Shown here in pieces: positions 41,900-49,048 of a DNA stretch of 64,000 nt. Numbering within the stretch: position 1 is the stretch's first letter; the number at the start of each line of letters is the position of its first letter. The stretch covers positions 93,288 through 157,287 of the IMG/VR virus record IMGVR_UViG_3300020171_000001. One strand, given 5' to 3'. The DNA is from a virus. Under the pieces are notes generated by a model, which made no database searches, had not been told where the DNA came from, and was given only the letters and a program-made list of their open reading frames with translations. The translations under genes and the position numbers were made by a program.

Positions 41900-44218
41900 T
41901 CATGACGGTTCGCTTGCCGCAGTTTCCCCCGTGCCCCCGATCTCAAAGAGATGCTTCAGCATAGCATCCACGATGGACTTCTGGGACACGGCGGCCCATT
42001 TCGGGTTGGGCCCCTCGTAGGCGACAATGGGCGACTTGGGCCGTCCGCTCTCCGTGTCCCCGCCCAGCAGGACATAGAGTAGGCCTGCCTCGCCGTCCGT
42101 GTTCGGTTTCTCTTTCGACCCGATAGCTTCGTGCACCAGCAAGGCCTTCAAGATGCCCGTAGCTGCACGCCGGGCAATGGCCTCGTCCACGCCCTGACCT
42201 GCGTCGCCCCGGAAGAGTTGTTCCACGAAGTCCTCCTCGGGCTCGTTGAACCAGTCGGGGAAGCGCACGCCGCGTTCCTCGGCTATGCCCGGATTGCTCA
42301 TGGTCTGAAACAGCTCACGGAACGACTGAAGCAGAATGCGCCCCAGGGTCTCAGCCCCCTGAGCTTTCAGGGCAGCCGTCGACGCAGCAGCCGGAGCAGG
42401 GGCAAGAGCATCTCCATGTGTGCTTGCCGGCCCGCTCTGGCCCGACAAGGCTGTTGATGCCTTGGTCACCTTCTCGAGGTACGGCGCGCCCTTCTGGAGA
42501 ACTCGCACTTGCCGGTGTTCCTGTTCTTCGTACCGGTCTTCCACGCCGCGCACCGAGTCAAAGTGCCGGGAGCACAGGTCGAAGTAGTCACAGCGGCCCC
42601 AACGCCCCACGCAGTTGGGCGTGCACCGGGGCCACGCGAGGTCAACAGGGGGCAAGTCCTTGCCGCGTTCCCAGGCAACAAGGCCGCGGAGGAGGTCAGT
42701 TGCAGCGGGGACCAGCATGTACTCCCAGGTGTTCCGCACATCGCGAAGGTCTATCGGTGATTCAACACGGACAATGCCCCTGTCTGGGTCCACAGCTTTG
42801 ACGCCGCCGACGTGCACATCGGGCTTCACGCCGATGGTCACCATGGTGGAGGCAAGCTCAGGCTTCGGCTCGCCAGCGATACCGCTCATGCCACCGCCCA
42901 TGACGTAGAGACCGGCGTAGCCCATGAGCTGAAAATCCAGGCCGAAGCCCTCGGTCAGCTCTCGAGTCAGCATGGAAGCCGTCTTCTCGTCGTGGACGAT
43001 CGCTTTGCCCTCGGAGGTCCGGCGCACATCGTCGAGTCGGCCACAGAGCCGTATGCGGAACGAGCCGGTCTTGCCCGGGATCTTGACCGGCGCGGACACA
43101 GCCTCCATCCGGATTTCCGAGGTGATCACGTTGCTCGACGGGCCGTAGTCGAGGTAGCCATACCGCTTGAGTCTGGCACGCAGGACGGCGCGAGCCACAG
43201 ACATCTCCTCGCCGAGTACGCCTGCGCCGGCGTGCTCTTCAACGAATGCCAGCGGGTCATCCGCACGGTCGAGTCCGTAGGTCTTCGCGAAGTGGAGTGC
43301 CGCGTGGTACAGCGTTCCAATCTGGAAGTGCGGGCGAGGAAACCGAGACCGGATGCCTCTGACGTGCGCCAGGTACACACGCCGGCGGCACTGGAGCCAG
43401 TCGATGAGGATGTGCACGTTCACACCCCATGACAGAGATGAGCCCCCCTGCATTCCGGGCATCGTGGACAGGATCTCGGAGACATCCGGCTTCTTCAGCA
43501 CGATGGGCTCAGCACCTCCCGTGATGGACATCAGGAGGTCTTCGAACGTCCCCTTGCTTGCCGTCTGACCGAGTTGCTGTTGGCCAGTGCCAGAAGCCGC
43601 CGTAGGTGCGGCCGCGGCGACGGTGGCAGCGGCCGCCAGTTCTGCGGCGGCTTCGCTGCGCGCCAGGTCCTGCCGGCTCTGCGGCGCCACACCGAGGTCA
43701 CTGGCCATGACCCATTCCGGTGCCTGGGCCCACGGGAGCTGCGTGTAGTAGGCTACCTGCCCGTCAGGGTAGACGTGCTGGCGCTGCACCGTGATGGGCG
43801 GCAGCGCCAGGTCCTCTGGCTGATACCACGTGCTGTTGGCCAGAAGCACAACGGACCCATCCTCGTACATGTGCGTGTGTGTCACATCTGCCGGAGTCCC
43901 GGTGCCGGTTACGGCCGGGCCACGGTACGCCATACGCGCGGCCACGGGCATGGCAGAGAACGGAATGGTCACCAAGAGCACCTCCGAAGCAGCCTCTGGG
44001 CCGCCCACGGCCAATGCTTGACCGTGCATCCGGTGGTATCCTGAGCAGCTTTGCTCCTCGTTGAAGTACTTGTGGCAGTAGCGCTGCACGGTATCGATGC
44101 TCATGCCAATGAGACCCCCTCCGCATGGCAGGAGTTCGATGGTGATACCCGCGACGGGGTTCACACGCACGATCTTGTTGCAGGGGGGCAAATGCGCTCC
44201 CACGTCTTGCTGACTCAT
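41900..44218 (-). CDS. PD-(D/E)XK nuclease with Cas4/AddB-type Fe-S cysteines
   Basis: A 772-aa protein. The nuclease core has GRLDD (393-397), IVHDEKTAS (D410, E411, K412), FQLMGYAGLY (QxxxY) and TSEIRM (E368), the RecB/Cas4 order. Cysteines for a 4Fe-4S cluster are C277 (LIDWLQCRR) and C532/C536, C543, C549 (WPRCTPNCVGRWGRCDYFDLC). The first 270 residues are an unfamiliar domain ending in an Ala-rich linker, and a C-terminal 200-residue domain follows another low-complexity linker. It probably acts with the UvrD helicase encoded next to it as an end-resection complex. The ATG overlaps the upstream stop (ATGA). Confidence 0.75.
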   Translation of the reverse strand: MSQQDVGAHLPPCNKIVRVNPVAGITIELLPCGGGLIGMSIDTVQRYCHKYFNEEQSCSGYHRMHGQALAVGGPEAASEVLLVTIPFSAMPVAARMAYRGPAVTGTGTPADVTHTHMYEDGSVVLLANSTWYQPEDLALPPITVQRQHVYPDGQVAYYTQLPWAQAPEWVMASDLGVAPQSRQDLARSEAAAELAAAATVAAAAPTAASGTGQQQLGQTASKGTFEDLLMSITGGAEPIVLKKPDVSEILSTMPGMQGGSSLSWGVNVHILIDWLQCRRRVYLAHVRGIRSRFPRPHFQIGTLYHAALHFAKTYGLDRADDPLAFVEEHAGAGVLGEEMSVARAVLRARLKRYGYLDYGPSSNVITSEIRMEAVSAPVKIPGKTGSFRIRLCGRLDDVRRTSEGKAIVHDEKTASMLTRELTEGFGLDFQLMGYAGLYVMGGGMSGIAGEPKPELASTMVTIGVKPDVHVGGVKAVDPDRGIVRVESPIDLRDVRNTWEYMLVPAATDLLRGLVAWERGKDLPPVDLAWPRCTPNCVGRWGRCDYFDLCSRHFDSVRGVEDRYEEQEHRQVRVLQKGAPYLEKVTKASTALSGQSGPASTHGDALAPAPAAASTAALKAQGAETLGRILLQSFRELFQTMSNPGIAEERGVRFPDWFNEPEEDFVEQLFRGDAGQGVDEAIARRAATGILKALLVHEAIGSKEKPNTDGEAGLLYVLLGGDTESGRPKSPIVAYEGPNPKWAAVSQKSIVDAMLKHLFEIGGTGETAASEPS

Positions 44219-44628
44219 GGCTCCCGACTCCTGTCTTTTGAGCCCTGGGGGCTCCCAGTGAGCGCCTTCGCGCGGTAGTTATCTCGGGCCCGGCGCTGCG
44301 CTTTGGCCCGGTACACCGGATCAGTGTTGTACCGATTGCGCTGGGCATCGGTGATGCTTGGCTTGTTGGCCTTGCGGTACCCCCGGGCTCGTTGGGCGTC
44401 GGCGCTCCGCGAGCATTCTTTGCACCGCGGGCGAAAACCATCCTTGGCAGCAGCCATGCGATGGTAGAACTCGTGCGTGCGGGGCTTGTCCTCGCCGCAA
44501 CTCAAACAAGTCTTGCGGGCGACAAGCGCCCCCGAGTCGCTGGGAATCACGGAGGTATTGGCACCGCCCGCGCGTTCTTCGTCCGTGCGCTCGGCATGAC
44601 CGGGGCTCTCTGCTCTCTTATTCTTCAT
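44215..44628 (-). CDS. Zinc-finger protein, endonuclease VII/HNH-like N-terminal module
   Basis: A 137-aa protein. KTCLSCGEDKPRTHEFYHRM and DGFRPRCKECSR form a CxxC...CxxC zinc site of the kind that begins recombination endonuclease VII and many phage HNH proteins. After it comes a basic tail (RARGYRKANKPSI, then RRARDNYRAKAL) but no clear catalytic HNH set. It may be a DNA-binding or junction-recognition factor. The start follows AAGGA, with a promoter 20 bases further upstream. Its stop couples to the nuclease gene. Confidence 0.6.
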   Translation of the reverse strand: MKNKRAESPGHAERTDEERAGGANTSVIPSDSGALVARKTCLSCGEDKPRTHEFYHRMAAAKDGFRPRCKECSRSADAQRARGYRKANKPSITDAQRNRYNTDPVYRAKAQRRARDNYRAKALTGSPQGSKDRSREP

Positions 44629-44645
44629 CGTTTGTTTGTCCTTGG

Positions 44646-44675
44646 ATAGTGGCGGAGACCTCGGTGCTCTGTCAA
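44646..44675 (-). promoter_or_regulatory. Leftward promoter of the zinc-finger/nuclease/helicase genes
   Basis: On the - strand TTGACA (44675-44670), an 18-base spacer and CACTAT (44651-44646) precede AAGGA and the ATG at 44628. Just upstream lie two tandem TGACAGG words with a 9-base period (44684-44698 on the + strand), matching the promoter near 4.79 kb. A repressor or activator site is a good possibility. Confidence 0.5.
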
Positions 44676-44700
44676 CCCTAAAATGACAGGCATGACAGGT

Positions 44701-45522
44701 TCACTGGGCCATCCACCACTGCGTCATCCACCGGGTTCCAAACCAGAGCGCGAGCCCAGCCACAGTGAGGGACAGCAAGAGCCAGATGCACCCGGTGTAT
44801 CGGGGTAGGCCCACCGGCAGCTCCTCTGCCTGCGTCTGCCCATGGTCTGGGGCAGGTACACCCCGTGGGCCCCGTGGGCCCCTTGGGCCCCGCGGCGGGT
44901 CGTAGCCGGCTGTTGCAAGCGCGGCCAGCTGCCGAGCACGGTGCGGGCCTGGCGGGACCAGGATCTCGAAACGGGATTTGCCAGCGGGCCTCCGGGCCCC
45001 GCGGCCGCCAGACTGGGCCACGGTGACCGGCGCACCCACTGTCGGGTCGAGGATGACCCAGGAGACAGCCGGGATGTCGACTCCTGTGTTCCAGATGCGT
45101 GTGGCGACCACAGCATGCACTGAGCCCGGTTGACTGGCGATGCGTGCGGCCAAGTCTGCTCGTTCGGCCACCGTAGTGGTTTGCCCGCTAACAGCGACAA
45201 TACGCTCGACTCCAGGCAGTACGGGCAGCAGCGTCTTGGGGCCCGAGTCTGCGTTACCCGAGGTCGGGGCTGAGGACAGAGACTGTTCCGGTGCCAGTGC
45301 CCAGTCCGGCCGGAGTATCGCGACCCGGGCGCGGAGCGCCGTCGTGAGTTTGTGCATCGCAGCAATCGACGGGACTAGGACGAGCCCCGGGCCGCGGCGA
45401 ATGTCCAGGATCCGGGCCAGGGCTTTGTCTACGATCCAGGCTTCGGTGGGGTCCAGTTCCATGCCAGATTCCTGCCCATCGAATACCGCGCCTGTCCAGT
45501 CCACCTGCAGCGCATGAGACAT
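44701..45522 (-). CDS. SF2 helicase C-terminal (RecA2) domain with a C-terminal membrane helix
   Basis: A 273-aa protein with only the second helicase domain: GLVLVPSIAAMHKLTTALR (motif IV region), AVVATRIWNTGVDIPAVSWVILDP (motif V) and VAQSGGRGARRPAGK (motif VI, QxxGRxxR). After it come three GPR repeats in a collagen-like linker, then a hydrophobic segment GCIWLLLSLTVAGLALWFG at about 243-262, likely a membrane anchor. AGGGGG precedes ATG 45522, the chosen start (an ATG 36 bases upstream has none). The matching RecA1 domain is encoded 437 bases upstream. A full helicase needs both. Confidence 0.7.
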   Translation of the reverse strand: MSHALQVDWTGAVFDGQESGMELDPTEAWIVDKALARILDIRRGPGLVLVPSIAAMHKLTTALRARVAILRPDWALAPEQSLSSAPTSGNADSGPKTLLPVLPGVERIVAVSGQTTTVAERADLAARIASQPGSVHAVVATRIWNTGVDIPAVSWVILDPTVGAPVTVAQSGGRGARRPAGKSRFEILVPPGPHRARQLAALATAGYDPPRGPRGPRGPRGVPAPDHGQTQAEELPVGLPRYTGCIWLLLSLTVAGLALWFGTRWMTQWWMAQ

Positions 45523-45542
45523 ATGGCGTGCCCCCTTGTAGC

Positions 45543-45962
45543 TCACGGGTTGATCCATGGGGTTTGCGCGATCAGCAAAAATCTCAATCGATGTGCAATA
45601 TCGTTGAGGAATTCGCGGCAGATCGGCCTATATTTCGTGTTTTCGACAAAAATCTCGAACGTCTCAAAATCATTCAGAAATACCTGTGGATAAGTCGAGA
45701 TTTGTTCACTTTTGCTGTTTCCGTATAAGGCCGGGGCATCTTTTTGGCCATCATCGGGGCCTCTTTGCAAGGGATTGAAGGCCTGAGTAGGGCCCTGTCT
45801 CACGCCATGCGTGAGACACATGAGACATACCCCAGCGTGGTCTGGCGAACTGCAGAAGTTCTCGGTTCTGGCTGCGCTACACCGGCCGATTGGCGCATGC
45901 ACGGAGCACAGCAAATGCCCACGCGCGTCTGCTTCCACGCGCTTGTGCATGTGCACACTCAC
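45543..45962 (-). CDS. Bridging frame between the two helicase halves (uncertain)
   Basis: A 139-codon frame that starts inside the RecA1 stop (GTGA) and ends inside the RecA2 region. The repeat at 45646-45727 is read as ALYGNSKSEQISTYPQVFLN with FETFEIFV after it, and the left copy reads the same in its own frame, which is intriguing. The rest (for example HLLCSVHAPIGRCSAART) is compositionally noisy. It may be a real small protein, or this DNA may be an inserted non-coding element. No motif is recognised. Confidence 0.3.
   Translation of the reverse strand: MSVHMHKRVEADARGHLLCSVHAPIGRCSAARTENFCSSPDHAGVCLMCLTHGVRQGPTQAFNPLQRGPDDGQKDAPALYGNSKSEQISTYPQVFLNDFETFEIFVENTKYRPICREFLNDIAHRLRFLLIAQTPWINP
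45646..45727 (-). repeat. Right copy of the 82-bp inverted repeat with a DnaA box
   Basis: The inverse of the copy at 38572-38653, identical over 60 bases and 79 of 82 overall. The DnaA box (TGTGGATAA on +) is at 45685-45693. Flanking sequence homology continues: TTGAGATTTTTGC on the - strand at 45587-45575, and ATCGGGGC-type matches at about 45753. It lies exactly between the RecA1 and RecA2 helicase genes. Confidence 0.8.
45796..45818. promoter_or_regulatory. Perfect dyad next to the right repeat
   Basis: TGTCTCACGC and GCGTGAGACA form perfect 10-base arms around a CAT spacer, with a second GAGAC word nearby. GAGAC words also occur near the left repeat. It is a candidate operator or cruciform site between the helicase halves. 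Confidence 0.45.
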
Positions 45963-47059
45963 GCCCCTGTCTCAGCAAAGCCCGAGCCTGAGTCCCGCTC
46001 CACGTCCACGATGCAACCGCCAGACAGGAATCCGGCATCGACCAGCGCCGGCATGGATGCCTGCGCCGGCGTACGAAGTACAGGCCCGGTCAGCGCCACC
46101 ACAGACATGTTTCGCCCGTCCTGCCGACCGGCTGGAGTTGCCGACAGCCCGATGACCATCTGAGCGCGTTGGATGCCCCGCGTGACCCATGCCATGCGCT
46201 GTTCCCCGCCGAGAGTGTGGCACTCGTCAATGAGGACTCCCGTCCAGCCCCCCGGGGGCTCGTCGCCAATCCCCCCGTAGGATACGCAATGCAGCCAGTC
46301 CCAGCCACAGCCACAGTCGCCGATGCCTGTGCCGGCTTCTGCATCAGCTCCGGTGCCCGCCGCCAACTGCAACCGCGGAAGTGCCCTGTGGAGCACCCGG
46401 GCAGTCTGCCGAGCCAGCTCAGCGTTCGGCGCAATGTAAAGCCAGCGCCCGCCCAGAACTCGACGGCCTACCGCCAGAATCGCGGCAGCAACCCACGTCT
46501 TGCCGGCACCGCAGCTGGCAGACAGGATCCCGCGCCCGAAGGGCGCCGAGAAGGCTGACCAGGCCAGATCTGCCTGGTAGGGACGCAATGGAGCATCGGG
46601 GACCGACGCCAGCCTCAAAAGCGCCTGGCGCAGTTCCCACGCGCGTTCTCGGGTCAAGCAACTGGCAACCTGGGGCCCGCCGGCAACACGCAGTACAGGG
46701 CAAATGCGGTCTGTTGATGCCCATGTGAACGCCGAGGACGGAGACACAGCATGGGCCATCCAGGCGACCAAGCCCATGGGCATCGTCTGGTCTGCCGAGC
46801 CCAACCCGGCAGTCCACAGCATGCCCTCCAGGGACTCTTGACATGCCCAGCGCAAGGCTCGCAAGGCCCCGGGTCGCGAAGCAGCACGACCGCGGCTATC
46901 GCGTGCGAGGCGAGACAACCCGCCAGGTGTACGGACTTCTGCATCGCACGCCAGGCGCAGCCAGGTCTCGTAAAACGATTGAGAATCAGGCCCCTCGCAG
47001 ACCCGTGCTCGGGCGTCTCCAAGGCGCATGATTTCCAAACTCACGTAGCGGGTAGACAT
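45959..47059 (-). CDS. SF2 helicase N-terminal (RecA1) domain, truncated
   Basis: A 366-aa protein with helicase motifs of one RecA domain only: LRPYQADLAWSAFS (Q-motif-like), ILSASCGAGKTWVAA (Walker A, 182-188), WLYIAPNAELARQTARV (Ia), VLIDECHTLGGEQ (DECH at 278-281) and MVIGLSATPAG (motif III, 302-311). It ends 55 residues later, where an intact UvsW-like helicase would continue into domain 2. The stop overlaps a bridging GTG (GTGA). The missing second domain is encoded separately downstream, beyond the repeat. Confidence 0.75.
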   Translation of the reverse strand: MSTRYVSLEIMRLGDARARVCEGPDSQSFYETWLRLACDAEVRTPGGLSRLARDSRGRAASRPGALRALRWACQESLEGMLWTAGLGSADQTMPMGLVAWMAHAVSPSSAFTWASTDRICPVLRVAGGPQVASCLTRERAWELRQALLRLASVPDAPLRPYQADLAWSAFSAPFGRGILSASCGAGKTWVAAAILAVGRRVLGGRWLYIAPNAELARQTARVLHRALPRLQLAAGTGADAEAGTGIGDCGCGWDWLHCVSYGGIGDEPPGGWTGVLIDECHTLGGEQRMAWVTRGIQRAQMVIGLSATPAGRQDGRNMSVVALTGPVLRTPAQASMPALVDAGFLSGGCIVDVERDSGSGFAETGA

Positions 47060-47082
47060 TGGGGGCTCCTACGCTTACTACT

Positions 47083-47111
47083 TTTACATGACACGTTATC
47101 CATGGTAGTGT
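47083..47111 (+). promoter_or_regulatory. Rightward promoter for the terminase genes
   Basis: TTTACA (47083-47088), 17 bases, TAGTGT (47106-47111), followed by the start at 47144. The spacer has CATGG then TAG, the same words as the 4.79-kb promoter. It lies in an 84-bp divergent gap. Confidence 0.5.
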
Positions 47112-47143
47112 GTGACCCAGACATCGAAAGCTGACCCTGCGCA

Positions 47144-49009
47144 ATGCCAAAGCTCGAAGAAGGCGTAATTCCGACGAACCAGGAAACCCTCGAGGCTCCT
47201 GACCCCCCAGGGTCCTTGCCGCAGGACCCGACGCTGGCTCCAACGGAGCCAGAAGACGACGGCGAGCCAGCCGAGTCGCTGGATACCGCGGATACCGAGG
47301 CGGGTGCGAGCGCAGTCATTGATCCCCCTGTGTCTCTTGGATTCCGGGATGGCAAGGGCCAGCGATGGGTCCACCGCACTGACATGCAGATGTGGTGGGC
47401 TCGCCGCGAGTCTGAGGGGAACCTCATCAAGACCCTGGACGCAGAGGGCCAGCGCATTCAGCGCACCGCGCCTGTGCGCCTCGACCTCATGGGCCAGCTC
47501 CGAGCAGGGCTCATGGACATCGACTACTCGACGTGCATGGAAACGGATATCTCGCGCAAGCCCAGGCACATGGAGCCCCCGCCGGGCAGAATTGATCCGG
47601 TCCAGGTTCCCGAACTCCGGGGCTCGTGGGCTGCAGCGTGGTCGAGCTATCCGTCCATCAACGGGGTGATCAAGACCACCCAGAAGAAGACAGTGCAGCG
47701 GGTCTACCCTGTGGAGTGGGTTGTTACCTGCGCCGCGCTGCTCGTCCTCATCGAAAAGTTCGAGGGGACGTCCTCCTACGGCCCGGACTACCTGTCGCTT
47801 CCGCCCGTGCGAGGCATCAATCGGTGGTGCACCCTGAACTTTTTTCCGGTGTGGAAGCCGGGCGAATGGACCCCACGGCTGATCATCCATGAAGGCCTGT
47901 TCCACCGCGGGCTCCCGCCGGCTCCGCCGTTCGTCGATGCCCTGCGGGCCATCGGCGTCCTCGACCCGCGCTTGCTCACCCGCGACATGCGATTGACCAT
48001 GGAGGCAGGCAGGGCCTTCGCCATGGAGATGCTTTGGGGCAACGCCCGCAAGGAGGCTATCTTGCCCTTCTTCCTGGAAGACGGGGACCTGGAGCCCAGC
48101 GCTGATCCAGTCCAGGACGCCGTGGGGCAAGTCCAGCGGCAGGTTGCCCAGCGACATCCGCAGGAGAACACCCAGCGACCGAAAACAGCCACCGAGGCCC
48201 GCGCCCGTGCAGAAGCGCAAGCCGCTGCCGAGATCCTCCGAGAGGTCCCAGACACGCCCGCGGGCCCCGCGGCCCCGCTCATCCGTGCCAATGACGGGGG
48301 CAGCGTGGCGAATCTCACCGGGCTCAATCCTCGGCAAGCCGAGGTGGCTCGGAGGTCTGGGGCCATGCCGCCCCTCCCGAAAGAGCATTTCGTCCACCGA
48401 ATCACCACGGGAGACGTGGACCGTTCTGTCCGCGAGGTGGACGCGGCGCACGTCGGTCTGGAGAGCGCCATCCGGATGAGCGATATCATCCTGGGGGCTG
48501 TGGGCCAGACCCTCACGCGCGTCATGGAAGACCCAGAGGCTCTCGCCATCCCTGACGTGATTGACGCCAAGTACCTGAGCAGTCTGACCATGGCCCTCCA
48601 GCGCGCCACGCGTACTCTGGAATCGGCCGTGGCGCTCTCCCGCAAGACCGGCGGCGAGCCAGACCAGACGGTCCTCCACACGCTGCTGCGTGTCGCCAAC
48701 GAGATGACTCCGGCAGAGCGCCAGAGCTACCGGAAGACCGGTGTCCTCCCTGGTCGTCTGCTCACCGGTGGGAGCATCACCAGCGGAGGCGATGCGATAC
48801 GCCTTGAGCCGGCCGAAGCAGAGGTCATCGACGTCGACGTCAAGCCAACGACGGAGAATCCGCTCGAGGCCAGAGCCAGAGCCGGAGCCAAGGTCGGTGG
48901 GCCCATGGCCCCCGCGATGGCGTCCACCAGCACCGGCTCTCCGGGCATACAAGAAGCCGCGGGGACTGTACTGGATAGACTGCGCCGAAAGCCACCCGGA
49001 GTCGGCTAG
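47144..49009 (+). CDS. Terminase-associated protein of unknown function
   Basis: A 621-aa protein preceding the large terminase. It has an acidic N-terminus (PTEPEDDGEPAESLDTADTEA), a central domain (about 60-260) with VRGINRWCTLNFFPVWKPGEW and IIHEGLFHRG, and a helical C-terminal half: ATEARARAEAQAAAEILREV, TGLNPRQAEVARRSGAMPPLP, and LTMALQRATRTLESAVALS. Long Pro/Ala linkers are present. The position suggests the small terminase subunit or an accessory packaging factor, but it is far longer than usual and no helix-turn-helix was identified. No strong Shine-Dalgarno is visible. Confidence 0.5.
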   Translation: MPKLEEGVIPTNQETLEAPDPPGSLPQDPTLAPTEPEDDGEPAESLDTADTEAGASAVIDPPVSLGFRDGKGQRWVHRTDMQMWWARRESEGNLIKTLDAEGQRIQRTAPVRLDLMGQLRAGLMDIDYSTCMETDISRKPRHMEPPPGRIDPVQVPELRGSWAAAWSSYPSINGVIKTTQKKTVQRVYPVEWVVTCAALLVLIEKFEGTSSYGPDYLSLPPVRGINRWCTLNFFPVWKPGEWTPRLIIHEGLFHRGLPPAPPFVDALRAIGVLDPRLLTRDMRLTMEAGRAFAMEMLWGNARKEAILPFFLEDGDLEPSADPVQDAVGQVQRQVAQRHPQENTQRPKTATEARARAEAQAAAEILREVPDTPAGPAAPLIRANDGGSVANLTGLNPRQAEVARRSGAMPPLPKEHFVHRITTGDVDRSVREVDAAHVGLESAIRMSDIILGAVGQTLTRVMEDPEALAIPDVIDAKYLSSLTMALQRATRTLESAVALSRKTGGEPDQTVLHTLLRVANEMTPAERQSYRKTGVLPGRLLTGGSITSGGDAIRLEPAEAEVIDVDVKPTTENPLEARARAGAKVGGPMAPAMASTSTGSPGIQEAAGTVLDRLRRKPPGVG

Positions 49010-49048
49010 CAAATCAGCCAGCGAAGACAAAGACAGAAGAGAGCCCGC

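Noticed and set aside
38572-45727. Inverted repeats as ends of an insertion sequence or transposon
   Set aside because: No transposase is present between them and no target-site duplication is seen at the outer edges; a replication or regulatory element fits better.
45559-45958. Group I intron separating the helicase halves
   Set aside because: The size is plausible, but I could not identify the P3-P7 core pairings by eye, and the downstream half has its own ribosome binding site; left as a test rather than a call.
46846-46860. TTGACA near 46.85 kb as a rightward promoter
   Set aside because: It is inside the helicase RecA1 gene on the other strand, and no suitable -10 with a downstream gene follows.
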